Positions 1 to 8,888 of a stretch of 64,000 nt of DNA are shown in pieces. Source of the stretch: Pseudonocardia humida. Its GTDB lineage: Bacteria; Actinomycetota; Actinomycetes; Mycobacteriales; Pseudonocardiaceae. Both the position numbers and the translations under genes were made by a program. Position 1 is the stretch's first letter. Each line of letters begins with the position of its first letter. Location of the stretch: contig NZ_JAGSOV010000054.1 in NCBI RefSeq assembly GCF_023898865.1, positions 79,965 to 143,964 of the forward strand, written 5' to 3'. The notes under the pieces were generated by a model, which had not been told where the DNA came from, ran no database searches, and saw only the letters and a list, made by a program, of their open reading frames with translations.

Positions 1-1387
1 GCAGCGCCTCCCAGACCGCGTCGTCGGGCAGGCCCGGCGAGCCGAGGGTGACGTTCTCCCGCACGCTGGCCGAGATCAGCACCGGGTCCTCGAAGGCCGA
101 GGCCACCGCGGTGCGCAGGCCGGCGAGGCGCAGGTCGCGCACGTCGACGCCGTCCACGGTGACCGAGCCCGCGGTGACGTCCTGCAGGCGGGCGACGAGG
201 GCGGTGAGGGTGGTCTTGCCCGACCCGGTCGCGCCGACCAGCGCCATGGTCTCGCCGGGGCGGATGGTCAGGTCGACGCCGCGCAGGACCTCGTGCTCGG
301 CGCCCTCGTAGGCGAACCGCACCCCGCGCAGCGCCACCTCGCCGCGCACCGGGGTGGGCAGCTCGCGCGGGTGCGGCGGGTCGACGATCGAGGGCGGGAT
401 GTCGCGGACCTCCCAGTAGCGGGCGTTGGCCGTGGCGGCGTTGCTCGCCTCGGCCAGCAGCCAGCCGATCGAGGCGACCGGCCAGATGAGGTAGGTCAGC
501 ACGGTGATCGCGGCGACGACGGTGCCCAGGGTGAGGGAGCCGGCCGCGACCCCGGCCGTGCCCACGGCGACGACCGCGGCGATGGCCAGCTCGGGCAGGG
601 TGATCAGCAGCAGCCAGAGCGCCGCCATGATCCGCACCTTGGCCAGCTCGGTGCCGCGCAGGCGGCGGGCGTCGGCGAGGAACCGGGCGATCAGCTCGCG
701 GCTGCGCCCCAGCGCCTTGAGCACGCGGATGCCCAGCGCCGACTCCTCGACGACGGTGGCGAGGTCACCGGCGCGGTCCTGGGCGGTGCGGGCCTGGGTG
801 GAGTAGCGCCGCTCCAGCGCCAGGGTCAGCCCCGCCAGCGGCAGGCCCACCGCCGCCACCACCGCGCCCAGCAGCGGCGAGAGCCAGGCCAGCACGCCGA
901 TCCCGACCACCAGCGTGATGACGTTGATCACCAGGAAGAGCCCGGAGAACGCGAACAGCCAGCGGATGGTGGTCAGGTCGGTGGTGGCCCGCGACAGCAG
1001 CTGGCCCGAGGCCCAGCGGTCGTGGAAGGCCACCGGCAGCCGCTGCAGGTGCGCGAACAGGTCGTCGCGCATGGCCGCCTCGATGGCGTTGGCCGGGTGG
1101 GCGACCAGCAGCCGGCGCAGGGTGATGAGCACGGCCTCGACCAGCCCGAGCGCGAGCACCCCGAGGACCAGCCAGGGCAGCGACCCCAGCTCGCCGCGGG
1201 CGATCGGCCCGTCCACCACGGCTCCGATGAGCAGCGGCGCGCCCAGCCCGACGAGGCTGGCCAGCAGCGCGGCCAGCCCGCCGACGATCAGCCGGACGCG
1301 GTGCGGGGCGGCGTAGGGCGCCAGGCGGCGCAGCGATCCGAGGGTGGCGCGGCGCGGCGGGTCGGGGTCGGACGTCGGCGCGCTCAT
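1..1387 (-). CDS. ABC exporter, fused permease-ATPase subunit (3' end outside window)
   Basis: Reading leftwards from an ATG at 1387, the protein starts MSAPTSDPDPPRR and has an exporter-type transmembrane domain over about the first 310 residues. The nucleotide-binding domain then begins, with Walker A GATGSGKTT encoded near 215-240. The Q-loop region reads AFEDPVLIS, with Glu in place of the usual Gln, as in many actinobacterial heterodimeric exporters. The ABC signature, Walker B and H-loop lie beyond the left edge, so only 462 codons are visible. Family knowledge: such subunits usually pair with a second half-transporter to export lipids or drugs. The partner would lie to the left. The substrate cannot be inferred. 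Confidence 0.9.
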   Translation of the reverse strand, partial: MSAPTSDPDPPRRATLGSLRRLAPYAAPHRVRLIVGGLAALLASLVGLGAPLLIGAVVDGPIARGELGSLPWLVLGVLALGLVEAVLITLRRLLVAHPANAIEAAMRDDLFAHLQRLPVAFHDRWASGQLLSRATTDLTTIRWLFAFSGLFLVINVITLVVGIGVLAWLSPLLGAVVAAVGLPLAGLTLALERRYSTQARTAQDRAGDLATVVEESALGIRVLKALGRSRELIARFLADARRLRGTELAKVRIMAALWLLLITLPELAIAAVVAVGTAGVAAGSLTLGTVVAAITVLTYLIWPVASIGWLLAEASNAATANARYWEVRDIPPSIVDPPHPRELPTPVRGEVALRGVRFAYEGAEHEVLRGVDLTIRPGETMALVGATGSGKTTLTALVARLQDVTAGSVTVDGVDVRDLRLAGLRTAVASAFEDPVLISASVRENVTLGSPGLPDDAVWEAL

Positions 1388-1551
1388 GGCCTGCTCGACG
1401 TTAGGTCGGCCGGGGTTGTTCCGCACGCCGATTTCCGCCCACGGGCTCCGCGGTCGGCCGGCACCCGGCCGGTGATCGCGACGGATCGGCCGGCGGGTGG
1501 CAGGGTGGGAAGGGCAAGGCAGGTGACGGGCAGCGGGAGAGGCAGAGGGTC

Positions 1552-2556
1552 GTGGCATTGCGGATCGGCTACAAGGCGTCGGCGGAGCAGTTCGGGCCGC
1601 GCGATCTGGTGGAGTACGCGGTGCTGGCCGAGGAGGCAGGGCTGGACAGCGCCGTCGTGTCCGACCACTTCCTGCCGTGGCGGCACGAGGGCGGGCACGC
1701 GCCCGCGGCGCTGCCGTGGCTGACGGCGGTGGGGGAGCGGACCTCGCGCATCCTGCTGGGCACCTCGGTGCTCACCCCGACGTTCCGCTACAACCCGGCG
1801 GTGCTGGCCCAGACGTTCGCCACGCTGGGCCTGCTCTACCCCGGCCGGGTGATGCTGGGCCTGGGCACCGGCGAGGCGCTCAACGAGATCGCGGTGTCGG
1901 GGCGGGAGTGGCCGGAGTTCAAGGAGCGCTTCGCCCGGCTGCGCGAGGCGGTGCGGCTGATGCGCGAGCTGTGGGCGGGCGAGGAGGTGTCGTTCGACGG
2001 CGAGTACTACAAGACCGTCGGGGCCACCATCTACGACCGCCCCGAGCAGCCGATCCCGGTCTACATCGCCGCGGGCGGCCCGGTGGTGGCCAAGTACGCC
2101 GGCCGCTCGGGCGACGGGTTCATCTGCACCTCGGGCAAGGGCATGGACCTCTACACCGAGAAGCTGCTGCCGGCGGTGGCCGAGGGCGCCGCGGCGGCGG
2201 GGCGCGAGGCGGGCGACGTCGACCGCATGATCGAGATCAAGCTGTCCTACGACCGCGACAAGGACGCCGCGCTGGAGAACACCCGCTTCTGGGCGCCGCT
2301 GTCGCTGACCCCCGAGCAGAAGCACAGCGTCGACTCGGCCGTGGAGATGGAGCGCCTGGCCGACGAGCTGCCCATCGAGCAGGTCGCCAAGCGCTGGATC
2401 GTGGCGTCGGACCCGCAGGAGGCGCTGGCCCAGATCAAGCCCTACCTCGACGCCGGCCTCGACCACCTCGTCTTCCACGGCCCCGGCCACGACCAGCGCC
2501 GGTTCCTCGAGCAGTTCGCCGAGGACGTGCTGCCCGAGCTGCGCGCGCTGAGCTGA
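1552..2556 (+). CDS. fgd: F420-dependent glucose-6-phosphate dehydrogenase
   Basis: A 334-residue cytoplasmic luciferase-fold enzyme that oxidises glucose 6-phosphate to 6-phosphogluconolactone while reducing cofactor F420. It matches mycobacterial Fgd1 along its whole length (recalled, not searched). It starts at a GTG preceded by a GGGAGAGG ribosome-binding stretch. Residues matching the Fgd1 active site are D38, H39 and W43 in the SDHFLPW segment and E108 in GTGEALNE. Further conserved blocks are TSVLTPTFRYNP, IAAGGPVVAKYAG and KRWIVASDP. It supplies reduced F420 to the cell. The PPOX-type protein at 19209 and an LLM-oxidoreductase remnant near 38.8 kb suggest F420 users in this genome. 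Confidence 0.96.
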   Translation: MALRIGYKASAEQFGPRDLVEYAVLAEEAGLDSAVVSDHFLPWRHEGGHAPAALPWLTAVGERTSRILLGTSVLTPTFRYNPAVLAQTFATLGLLYPGRVMLGLGTGEALNEIAVSGREWPEFKERFARLREAVRLMRELWAGEEVSFDGEYYKTVGATIYDRPEQPIPVYIAAGGPVVAKYAGRSGDGFICTSGKGMDLYTEKLLPAVAEGAAAAGREAGDVDRMIEIKLSYDRDKDAALENTRFWAPLSLTPEQKHSVDSAVEMERLADELPIEQVAKRWIVASDPQEALAQIKPYLDAGLDHLVFHGPGHDQRRFLEQFAEDVLPELRALS

Positions 2557-2568
2557 TCCCGCACGCAC

Positions 2569-2603
2569 GACGGCCCCGGTCGCGCGGAGCGAGCGGGGCC
2601 GTC
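2569..2603. terminator. Bidirectional hairpin terminator between fgd and DUF4235 gene
   Basis: Perfect 10-bp arms GACGGCCCCG and CGGGGCCGTC enclose a 15-nt loop between two convergent genes. There is no U-tract, as is usual in GC-rich actinobacteria. Confidence 0.7.
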
Positions 2604-2624
2604 ATCGGGTGCCTCAGGTGCGGA

Positions 2625-2990
2625 TCAGGCCGCGGTGACCTTCTCCGCGCCCCGTCCCGCGGCGGCCTTCGCCGCGGCCAGCTTGCGCCCGGCCGACGAC
2701 GGCCGGGGCGCGTCCAGGAACCGGCGCACGCCCTTCATGCCGTAGCGGTCGACCGCGGTCTTGATCAGACCGAAGATGGCGCCCTGCAGCGTGGCGGCGA
2801 TCAGCACCTCGCGGGTGCTGTACTCGTTCGACAGGGGCTGCGGGGTCCCGTCCTCCTTGGACACCTTCTTCCAGATGACCCCGAAGACCCGGCCGGCCAG
2901 CAGGCCGCCCAGCATCCCGAAGGCCACGCCGAACGGCTTGTAGGCCAGCTTGGCCAGCCCGCTCAGCTCGTTGCCGTCCTGCTTGCTCAT
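2625..2990 (-). CDS. DUF4235 family small membrane protein
   Basis: A 121-residue protein starting MSKQDGNELSGLAKLAYKPF. Two hydrophobic segments (about residues 18-40 and 63-80) flank a short charged stretch, and the tail is Ala/Lys/Arg-rich. This arrangement matches the actinobacterial DUF4235 family, whose function is unknown. Its ATG overlaps the TGA of the upstream small gene (ATGA, 4 nt), so the two are translationally coupled. It converges on fgd across a hairpin terminator. Confidence 0.85.
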   Translation of the reverse strand: MSKQDGNELSGLAKLAYKPFGVAFGMLGGLLAGRVFGVIWKKVSKEDGTPQPLSNEYSTREVLIAATLQGAIFGLIKTAVDRYGMKGVRRFLDAPRPSSAGRKLAAAKAAAGRGAEKVTAA

Positions 2991-3238
2991 CGCCCCTCCG
3001 CTCGTGACGCCTCGGCCCTGGCCTCGGCGCCGGTCTCCCCGGAGTAGCCGGCGTCCTGGCCGGCCACCCTGCCCACGAACTCCTCGTTCTCGTCGGTGCC
3101 GGTCGTGGTGGCGCCGTCCTGGTCGGCGGCGTCCGCCCCACCGGGATGACCGTCGCGTCCCGGGTCCGCACCCCCGGTCTCGCGGGTGCGGGCCAGATGT
3201 GGGTCGGCGGACACGTCGTCCTCGGAGGTACCAGGCAT
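2987..3238 (-). CDS. Small acidic hydrophilic protein, coupled to DUF4235 gene
   Basis: An 83-residue protein starting MPGTSEDDVSADPHLARTRE, rich in Asp, Glu, Gly and Ala and with no hydrophobic segment. No family is recognised, and it is probably largely disordered. The ATG at 3238 was chosen because the frame's downstream half is Asp/Glu-rich and the stop overlaps the next gene's ATG. The 4-nt overlap is the main support for a real gene. The upstream extension of this frame is antisense to the ATPase gene and was rejected. Confidence 0.6.
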   Translation of the reverse strand: MPGTSEDDVSADPHLARTRETGGADPGRDGHPGGADAADQDGATTTGTDENEEFVGRVAGQDAGYSGETGAEARAEASRAEGR

Positions 3239-3403
3239 GCACGTGCAGTACCCGCGCGGAGGTGGATCGATGCGTGTTCCCGCCGTTCGGAGGGGGTCCG
3301 TTTGCCCCGGGCGCGGGCCGGGCACCTGCCATGACGAAGGGCGTAACGCGATCGGGGGGTCGCGTGAAGGTAGCGGAACCGGTGGGGGAGCGAGGAACAA
3401 GCG

Positions 3404-3910
3404 ATGGATCGGGCAGTGGCGCAGGGGCAGCCGGGTGGCGGTGGGGTCGACCCGCGCTCGGTCGCGCCGGGGTCGCACGTCGCGGGGGGCGGCGCGACGG
3501 ACCCCGACGAGCGCCCCGACGGCCTGGAGTTGCGCATCCCGGCCTCGGTCGACCGGCTGCGCCCGCTGCGCCGTCGGATCGAGGCCTGGGCGCTGGTGCG
3601 CGACCTGAGCGACGTCGAGCTGGCCGACCTGCAGCTGGCGCTGGGCGAGGCGGTCTCCAACTCGATGGAGCACGCCTACCGCGAGACCGAGGCCGGAACG
3701 GTCGACATCGAGCTCGACGTGCGCTCGACCGACGCCGGGCGCGGGGTCGTCGTCCGCGTCGTCGACCGGGGCCGCTGGAAGCCGGCGACCTCGCGCCCCA
3801 GCCACCGCGGCCGGGGCCTGAGGATGATCGAGGGTTTGTCCGTCGACATGCGGGTGACCAGCAACGACTCCGGTACCGAGGTCGTCTTCACGGTGTTGCT
3901 CGGCGGCTGA
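3404..3910 (+). CDS. RsbW-like anti-sigma/HATPase_c regulatory protein
   Basis: A 168-residue protein with a roughly 45-residue Gly/Pro-rich, probably disordered N-terminus and a GHKL-type ATPase domain. Visible ATP-site motifs are the N-box in ALGEAVSNSMEHAY, a DxG motif in VVDRGRW and a GxGL motif in HRGRGLRMIEGL. This is the RsbW/SpoIIAB-type anti-sigma kinase fold used in partner-switching control of sigma factors. No sensor domain is present. A GGGGAGCGAGG stretch precedes the ATG. The MEDS-HATPase and MEDS-STAS genes 1.2-3 kb downstream could belong to the same network. Its partner sigma or STAS protein is not shown by the sequence. Confidence 0.85.
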   Translation: MDRAVAQGQPGGGGVDPRSVAPGSHVAGGGATDPDERPDGLELRIPASVDRLRPLRRRIEAWALVRDLSDVELADLQLALGEAVSNSMEHAYRETEAGTVDIELDVRSTDAGRGVVVRVVDRGRWKPATSRPSHRGRGLRMIEGLSVDMRVTSNDSGTEVVFTVLLGG

Positions 3911-3947
3911 GCGCCCGCCGGGGTCTGCACACGGTCTACACACGACC

Positions 3948-3978
3948 GAGCCGCCGCCCCGATCGGGGGCGGCGGCTC
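3948..3978. terminator. Strong hairpin terminator after RsbW-like gene
   Basis: Thirteen-base perfect arms GAGCCGCCGCCCC and GGGGCGGCGGCTC with a 5-nt loop lie between two convergent genes. Confidence 0.75.
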
Positions 3979-4006
3979 AGGTGCGTGTCGGTATGCGGTG
4001 CGGTCG

Positions 4007-4882
4007 TCAGCGGGTGGTGCCGGGCACGGAGCCGCCGGCCACCAGGCGGCGTCCGCCACCGGCCCCGCGCACGGAGCGCAGGCCGGGCAGCTGCACCGCC
4101 GAGCGCGGCATCGGGCGCCGGGCCCGCAGCATCGGCCACACCGGGGCGGTGGGCAGGACCAGCCCGTCGAGGCCGGACGGGTCGGGCCCGCCGACGCTGG
4201 AGCGCAGCAGCTCGCGGTAGTCGTCGTACTGGGCCACCGCCGCGGCGATGTTGCCCTGGGCCAGGTGGGCCTCGATCAGGGCGCGGCGGGCGCTCTCGCG
4301 GCTGGGGGCGACCCGCACGGCCGACTCGGCCAGCGCGACGGCCTCGGCGTGCGCGCCGGCGGCGGACAGCCGCAGGCTGCGCTCCTCGATGGCGTGCAGG
4401 CGCAGCTGGCGGAACCGCTCGCGCTCCACGGCGATCCAGGTGGCGGTCCAGCCGGGCAGGATGTCGGACGAGAGCAGCGAGATGTCCGGGGTGTCGTCGA
4501 CCGGGATCTCCGGCAGCCCGCGCACCAGGCCCAGCGCGTCGGCGAGGTCGACCTCGACGTCGGCGGCCAGGGAGAGCGTGGGGCCGTCCTCGGTGAGCAG
4601 CCCGGGTACGTCGACGGCGGCGATGGCGTCGGACAGCAGGCGGGCGGCGGCCTCGGCGGCGGTGCCGGGCCAGAGGTCGGCGGCCAGCGCGGCGCGCTCC
4701 TGGGGCCGCGGGTGGACGGCCAGGTAGGCGACGAGACGACGGGCGTCGACCCCCAGCGGAACGGCGGAGCCGCGCGAGGTGAGGGTGAACGAGCCGAGCA
4801 CCGTGACCCGGTGGGATGCGAGCCCGAGGGTGGCGGTGTGGGGGGCCCGCGTCGGTGCAGATCGTCGCTGATCGTCAGACAT
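4007..4882 (-). CDS. SARP/AfsR-type regulator with BTAD domain
   Basis: A 291-residue protein starting MSDDQRRSAPTRAPHTATL. Residues about 25-115 form a winged-helix DNA-binding module (VTVLGSFTLTSRGSAVPLG... RRLVAYLAVHP). Residues about 120-250 are a BTAD helical-repeat domain with RESARRALIEAHLAQGNIAAAVAQYDDYRELL. A basic, Pro/Arg-rich tail follows. This is the small SARP architecture; the NB-ARC and TPR parts of full AfsR are absent. SARPs usually activate secondary-metabolite or morphological genes. No biosynthetic cluster is visible here, so its targets are unknown. An upstream extension to 5119 has lower-quality coding character. Confidence 0.88.
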   Translation of the reverse strand: MSDDQRRSAPTRAPHTATLGLASHRVTVLGSFTLTSRGSAVPLGVDARRLVAYLAVHPRPQERAALAADLWPGTAAEAAARLLSDAIAAVDVPGLLTEDGPTLSLAADVEVDLADALGLVRGLPEIPVDDTPDISLLSSDILPGWTATWIAVERERFRQLRLHAIEERSLRLSAAGAHAEAVALAESAVRVAPSRESARRALIEAHLAQGNIAAAVAQYDDYRELLRSSVGGPDPSGLDGLVLPTAPVWPMLRARRPMPRSAVQLPGLRSVRGAGGGRRLVAGGSVPGTTR

Positions 4883-5070
4883 GGTGGTCCCAAACGTGGA
4901 AGTGCCGGATGTGTCGGATGTGCCGCGCGGTGATGGGCCGTGCGCAGCCCGTCGGCGCCCAGTCCGCGGAGAAGTGTTCTCGCTGTGGAGCGTCTTGCCA
5001 AGGGCCGGATTGGTCACAGTCCGACCCCGCTGGTCACGGTCCGACGACCGACCACCTCCCCCGATCATAC

Positions 5071-6033
5071 TCACGGGCTCGCTCGCATGCGCACGTGGGT
5101 GCCCCTGTCGTCGGTCCACACGTGCAGGGAGTCACACAGTTGGCGGGCGATCCACACGCCGCGCCCGCGCGGGTTGGACGAGTGCGGCGCCTGCAGCCCG
5201 GGCAGCGGGTCGCGCAGGCTGCCGGCGTCGTGGATCTCGCAGACCACCCCGTCGTCGGTGACCCAGATGAGCAGCTCGGCGCGCGCGTCGCCGTGCTCGA
5301 CGGCGTTGGTGGCGACCTCGTTGACGGCCAGCACGACGTCCTCGGCGCGCTCGCGCGGGCAGTTCGCCGACAGCAGGGCGTCCTCGACGGCGCTGCGGAC
5401 GTCGTGCAGCTGCCACGCGCCGAAGGGCAGGCGCAGCTCCGGGGGACCGAGCAGCACCGGCGCGGGGGCGGGCTGCTCGGCCAGCACCTCGCGCGGGGCC
5501 AGGTGGTGGGGGTTGTGGGCCATCTCGCCGCGCACGGCCAGCAGCGGGTGGTTGCGCCGGGCGCCGTCGAGGATCTCCCGGTGCAGCGGCAGCTCGGGGT
5601 AGAAGCAGGTCATGGTGACCGGCAGCTCGGCGAGCGCGATGTTGAACGCGGCGTCGAGCTCGGTCCAGAAGGTGCCGTCGACGCCGTCGAGCCGCGAGGT
5701 GTGCTCGTTGATCACGATGAGCGGGCGCCCGGTCGCGGAGACCAGCTCGCGCAGCTCCCGGGCGCGCCGGGCGGCCAGGGTCTGCCCGGACTCGCCGTCG
5801 GGCCCGTCGGGCCGGCTGAGCAGGATGAGCCCGGCCGTGCCGTCCAGCTCCCGCTGCACGGCGCTCTCGGTGGCCGGGTCGACCGAGAGCGCCACCGGGG
5901 TGCCGCCGCGCAGCCCGTCGAGGACCATCGGCAGCACCTGGTCCACCAGGTCGGTGCGGGAGCGGTGGAAGGCCGCGGCGTGCTGCAGGCGCACCCAGCG
6001 CCCGCTGCGCGTGTTCTCAACCCGCACGGCCAC
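5071..6033 (-). CDS. MEDS domain-HATPase anti-sigma/sensor protein
   Basis: A 320-residue protein with an N-terminal MEDS sensory domain (starting with AAAFHRSRTDLVDQVLPMVLDGL, containing the VNEHTSRLDGV-like region) and a C-terminal RsbW-like ATPase domain. ATPase motifs are VLAVNEVATNAVEHG (N-box), EIHDAGS and NPRGRGVWIARQL. Family knowledge: MEDS/HATPase proteins are actinobacterial regulators thought to bind small ligands and control sigma factors by partner switching. The GTG at 6033 is 15 nt after the end of the MEDS-STAS gene, so the two form an operon and are likely functional partners. It converges on nothing; the SARP gene follows in the same direction. Confidence 0.87.
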   Translation of the reverse strand: MAVRVENTRSGRWVRLQHAAAFHRSRTDLVDQVLPMVLDGLRGGTPVALSVDPATESAVQRELDGTAGLILLSRPDGPDGESGQTLAARRARELRELVSATGRPLIVINEHTSRLDGVDGTFWTELDAAFNIALAELPVTMTCFYPELPLHREILDGARRNHPLLAVRGEMAHNPHHLAPREVLAEQPAPAPVLLGPPELRLPFGAWQLHDVRSAVEDALLSANCPRERAEDVVLAVNEVATNAVEHGDARAELLIWVTDDGVVCEIHDAGSLRDPLPGLQAPHSSNPRGRGVWIARQLCDSLHVWTDDRGTHVRMRASP

Positions 6034-6048
6034 CCCCGGGGGACGGGC

Positions 6049-6966
6049 TCACGACGGGCTGTGGTGGCGGCCGCCCTCGCGGCGGTGCTGCCCGGTGCGG
6101 GGCACCACCACCAGCTGGGCGGCGAACGGGGCCCCGCAGCGGTCGAGCACGCGCACCACCCGGGGGCGCACGCCGGTCAGCACGAGGCGGTGGGTGCTGG
6201 GGAACTCCTCGGCCGCGTGCACGAGGCTGACGGCCCCGGCGACGTCGAGGAAGCGCAGCGAGGACAGGTCCAGGGTGATGTCGCTGGAGGCCCAGTGCGA
6301 GCGCAGGGCCTGGTCGAGCACGGTCTCCAGGAGCTTGCGGATCTGCGGGCGGTTGCTGTGGTCGACCTCGCCGGCCAGCCGCGCGGTCGACGGGTCGGAC
6401 CGGGTGATCCGCAGGAGGTTGTCGTCGTAGACGGCCTCGCCGATCAGCTCCGTCTCGTGCAGCTCGCGCATCTGCGAGACGGCGTCCTCGTCGAAGCGCG
6501 GCAGGTCGTAGCGGCACAGCAGGCGCGCGCTCGGGTGCGAGCGCAGCACCCGGTCGACGACCTGCTCGTACTCGACGACCCGGTCGACGCCGCCCGCGCG
6601 CAGCAGCTCCGAACCGCACTCGCCGCTCATCCGCAGCCCGGTGAAGCCCTGCGCGGAGGCCCGGTCGATCTGGTCGAGGAACATCTCCTCGTACCGGGCG
6701 ACCGGGCGGGCGGCCGCCGCCCTGGTCTGCGCGGTGGGGACGATGACCATGCGGCCCTCGTCGAGCGCCCGGCGCACCGGGACGCCGTCGTCGGCCATCC
6801 GGCCCAGCACGGCGCCCGCCGTCTCGTCCTCGAAGTACACGACGCGCTCGTCGGCGGCCAGCCCGCCGGCCAGCCACTGCGCGGTGACCTCCCAGAGCTG
6901 CTCGTCGCTCACCGGGACGGCACACGTGTGACCCACGAGGGACATGTCCTCGATCGTCCTCACCAT
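6049..6966 (-). CDS. MEDS domain-STAS domain protein
   Basis: A 305-residue protein from the ATG at 6966 (a GTG at 6975 adds three residues). The N-terminal MEDS domain starts HTCAVPVSDEQLWEV. The C-terminal STAS domain (about residues 205-290) contains ITLDLSSLRFLDVAGAVSL. In SpoIIAA-type anti-anti-sigma factors this loop reads D-S-S-G and its Ser is phosphorylated. Here it is D-V-A-G, so the usual phosphoacceptor is missing. It heads a two-gene operon with the MEDS-HATPase. It may bind the ATPase constitutively or be controlled by ligand through MEDS rather than by phosphorylation. Confidence 0.87.
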   Translation of the reverse strand: MVRTIEDMSLVGHTCAVPVSDEQLWEVTAQWLAGGLAADERVVYFEDETAGAVLGRMADDGVPVRRALDEGRMVIVPTAQTRAAAARPVARYEEMFLDQIDRASAQGFTGLRMSGECGSELLRAGGVDRVVEYEQVVDRVLRSHPSARLLCRYDLPRFDEDAVSQMRELHETELIGEAVYDDNLLRITRSDPSTARLAGEVDHSNRPQIRKLLETVLDQALRSHWASSDITLDLSSLRFLDVAGAVSLVHAAEEFPSTHRLVLTGVRPRVVRVLDRCGAPFAAQLVVVPRTGQHRREGGRHHSPS

Positions 6967-7228
6967 GGCGCACACCCGGTCCGAGCCACGACAGCGGGAA
7001 CGCCGTGACCGGCGGCGACCCGTGTCACGACATGGCCACTTTACGGCGAGCCGATCGGGGCCGCTGAGTCCGCGACCAGGTACGACACGTCGAGCAGTCG
7101 GTCCGCGGCGCCCAGCGGTCGAGCGGTCGGTTGGGCGGTGGGCCCAGTTCGTCCGCCCGGTGGTACAGCAAGTGTCCGATCAGACGCGCAGCGTCACAAG
7201 CGGGGGCGCCGCCGCTCGGCGCGGGCGG

Positions 7229-8887
7229 TCACGCGACGAGCGGCGGCACCATGGCCTCGACGAGGTGTGGACCGGGTTCGGCGCCGGCCCGGCGCAGGGC
7301 GTCGGCCAGCTCCTCGGCGGTGCGCACCCGCACAGCGGGCACGCCCATGCCGCGGGCGAGCGCGGTGAAGTCGAGCTCGGGGCCGCCGAGGTCGAGCAGC
7401 CGGCGGGCGCGCTCGCCGTAGCCGCTCACCCCGACCTGCGCCAGCTCCCCACGCAGGATGGCGTAGGCGCTGTTGTTGAACAGCACCGTGGTGATGTCGA
7501 GCCCCTCGCGGGCGTGGGTCCACAGCGCCGAGATGGTGTACATGGCGCTGCCGTCGGCCTGCAGGGCCCAGACGGGCCGATCGGGGCAGGCCACGGCGGC
7601 GCCGGTGGCCGCGGGCAGGCCCCAGCCGATCGCCCCGCCGGTGAGGGTGAGCCAGTCGTGGCGGGGCGCGCCCGCGGTGGCCGCGGGCAGGCCGAGGCCC
7701 GAGGTGACCGCCTCGTCGACGACGATCGCGCCCTCGGGCAGCAGCGCCCCGATGACCGCCGCGGTCGAGCCGACGTCCAGCGGGCCGGTCGGCAGCTCCG
7801 GGCGCGCGGCGGGCGCGGTGCGGGCGGTCGTGCCCGGGGCCACCAGGTCGGCCAGCTCGGCGAGGGCGTCGGCGGCGGCGCCGCCGCGCCCGACCACCGG
7901 GTGCACCCGCGCCCCGGGCGGGACGAGGTCGCCGTCGCGGTCGGGGTAGGCGAAGAAGGCCACCGGCGAGCGGGCGCCGACCAGCACGACGTGCTGCGCG
8001 CCGCCCAGCTGGTGGTCGGCCACGTCCCGGGCGTAGCCGAGCCGCCCGGCCTGCGCGACCCCGGCGCCGCGCTCCAGGCGGGTCGGGAAGGTCTCCACGA
8101 GCAGCTTCGCCCCGGTGGCCGCGGCGATCCGGTCGGCGGCGGCCAGCCCGGCCGCGCGGGTGGCGTCGCCGCCGATCAGCAGGACGCACGGCTCCCGGGA
8201 GGTGAGGGCGTCGGCGGCGGCCCGCACGGCGTCGGGGCGGGCGTGTTCCCGCGGGCTCGGCGCCGGCGCCGCGGCGGCCCGCCCGCCGTCGCCCCAGCTG
8301 ACGTCGGCCGGCAGCACCAGGGTCGCGACCTGCCCGGCGTGCGCGGCGGCGACGGCGTCGGCGGCGTCGGCGCCGACGCGCTCGGGGGAGGAGGTGGAGC
8401 GCACCCAGCCCGACACGGAGCCGGCGATCGCGGCGATGTCGGACTGCAGCGGCGCGTCGAGGCGGACGTGGTCGGTGCCGTGGTCGCCGATGACGTTGAC
8501 CAGCCCGACGCCGGCGCGCCGGGCGTTGTGCAGGTTCGCCAGCCCGTTGCCCAGCCCCGGGCCCAGGTGCAGCAGCGTGGCCGCGGGCCGCTCGGCCATC
8601 CGCGCGTAGCCGTCGGCTGCGCCGGTGGCGACGCCCTCGAACAGCGTCAGCACCCCGCGCATCGCCGGGACGCCGTCGAGCGCGGCGACGAAGTGCATCT
8701 CCGAGGTGCCCGGGTTGGCGAAGCAGACGTCCACCCCGCTGTCGACCAGCGTGTGCAGCAGGGCGTGGGCGCCGTTGGCGGTGGCGTCGGGCGCGGCGGG
8801 GGCGGCGTTGCGCCGCTGCGCGCCGGGTGTGGCCGTGGTGGGGTCGTTCGTGGTGTCGCTGGTGGTGCCGCTGACGGTGTCGGTCAT
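7229..8887 (-). CDS. ilvX: ThDP-dependent acetolactate synthase-like enzyme (IlvX type)
   Basis: A 552-residue protein closely resembling Mycobacterium IlvX (Rv3509c), recalled by shared blocks such as GVDVCFANPGTSEMHFVAAL and LLHLGPGLGNGLANLHNARR. The ThDP-activating Glu lies in LFEGVATGAADGYARM. The ThDP/Mg-binding motif is ADGSAMYTISALW followed by NNSAYAIL. It lacks obvious features of a true regulated IlvB and has no small subunit next to it, so acetolactate synthesis is unproven. A benzoylformate- or oxalyl-type decarboxylase activity is possible. The first 35 residues are Thr/Ala-rich and probably not structured. Its ATG lies 1 nt from the end of the OsmC gene, forming an operon. Confidence 0.9.
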   Translation of the reverse strand: MTDTVSGTTSDTTNDPTTATPGAQRRNAAPAAPDATANGAHALLHTLVDSGVDVCFANPGTSEMHFVAALDGVPAMRGVLTLFEGVATGAADGYARMAERPAATLLHLGPGLGNGLANLHNARRAGVGLVNVIGDHGTDHVRLDAPLQSDIAAIAGSVSGWVRSTSSPERVGADAADAVAAAHAGQVATLVLPADVSWGDGGRAAAAPAPSPREHARPDAVRAAADALTSREPCVLLIGGDATRAAGLAAADRIAAATGAKLLVETFPTRLERGAGVAQAGRLGYARDVADHQLGGAQHVVLVGARSPVAFFAYPDRDGDLVPPGARVHPVVGRGGAAADALAELADLVAPGTTARTAPAARPELPTGPLDVGSTAAVIGALLPEGAIVVDEAVTSGLGLPAATAGAPRHDWLTLTGGAIGWGLPAATGAAVACPDRPVWALQADGSAMYTISALWTHAREGLDITTVLFNNSAYAILRGELAQVGVSGYGERARRLLDLGGPELDFTALARGMGVPAVRVRTAEELADALRRAGAEPGPHLVEAMVPPLVA

Positions 8888-8888
8888 C

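Noticed and set aside
3239..3403. N-terminal extension of the small acidic protein or DUF4235 gene up to 3332 or further
   Set aside because: The extension is antisense to the ATPase promoter region, Arg/Pro-rich and without a ribosome site.
4007..4882. Full AfsR regulator
   Set aside because: No NB-ARC or TPR part; only winged helix plus BTAD.
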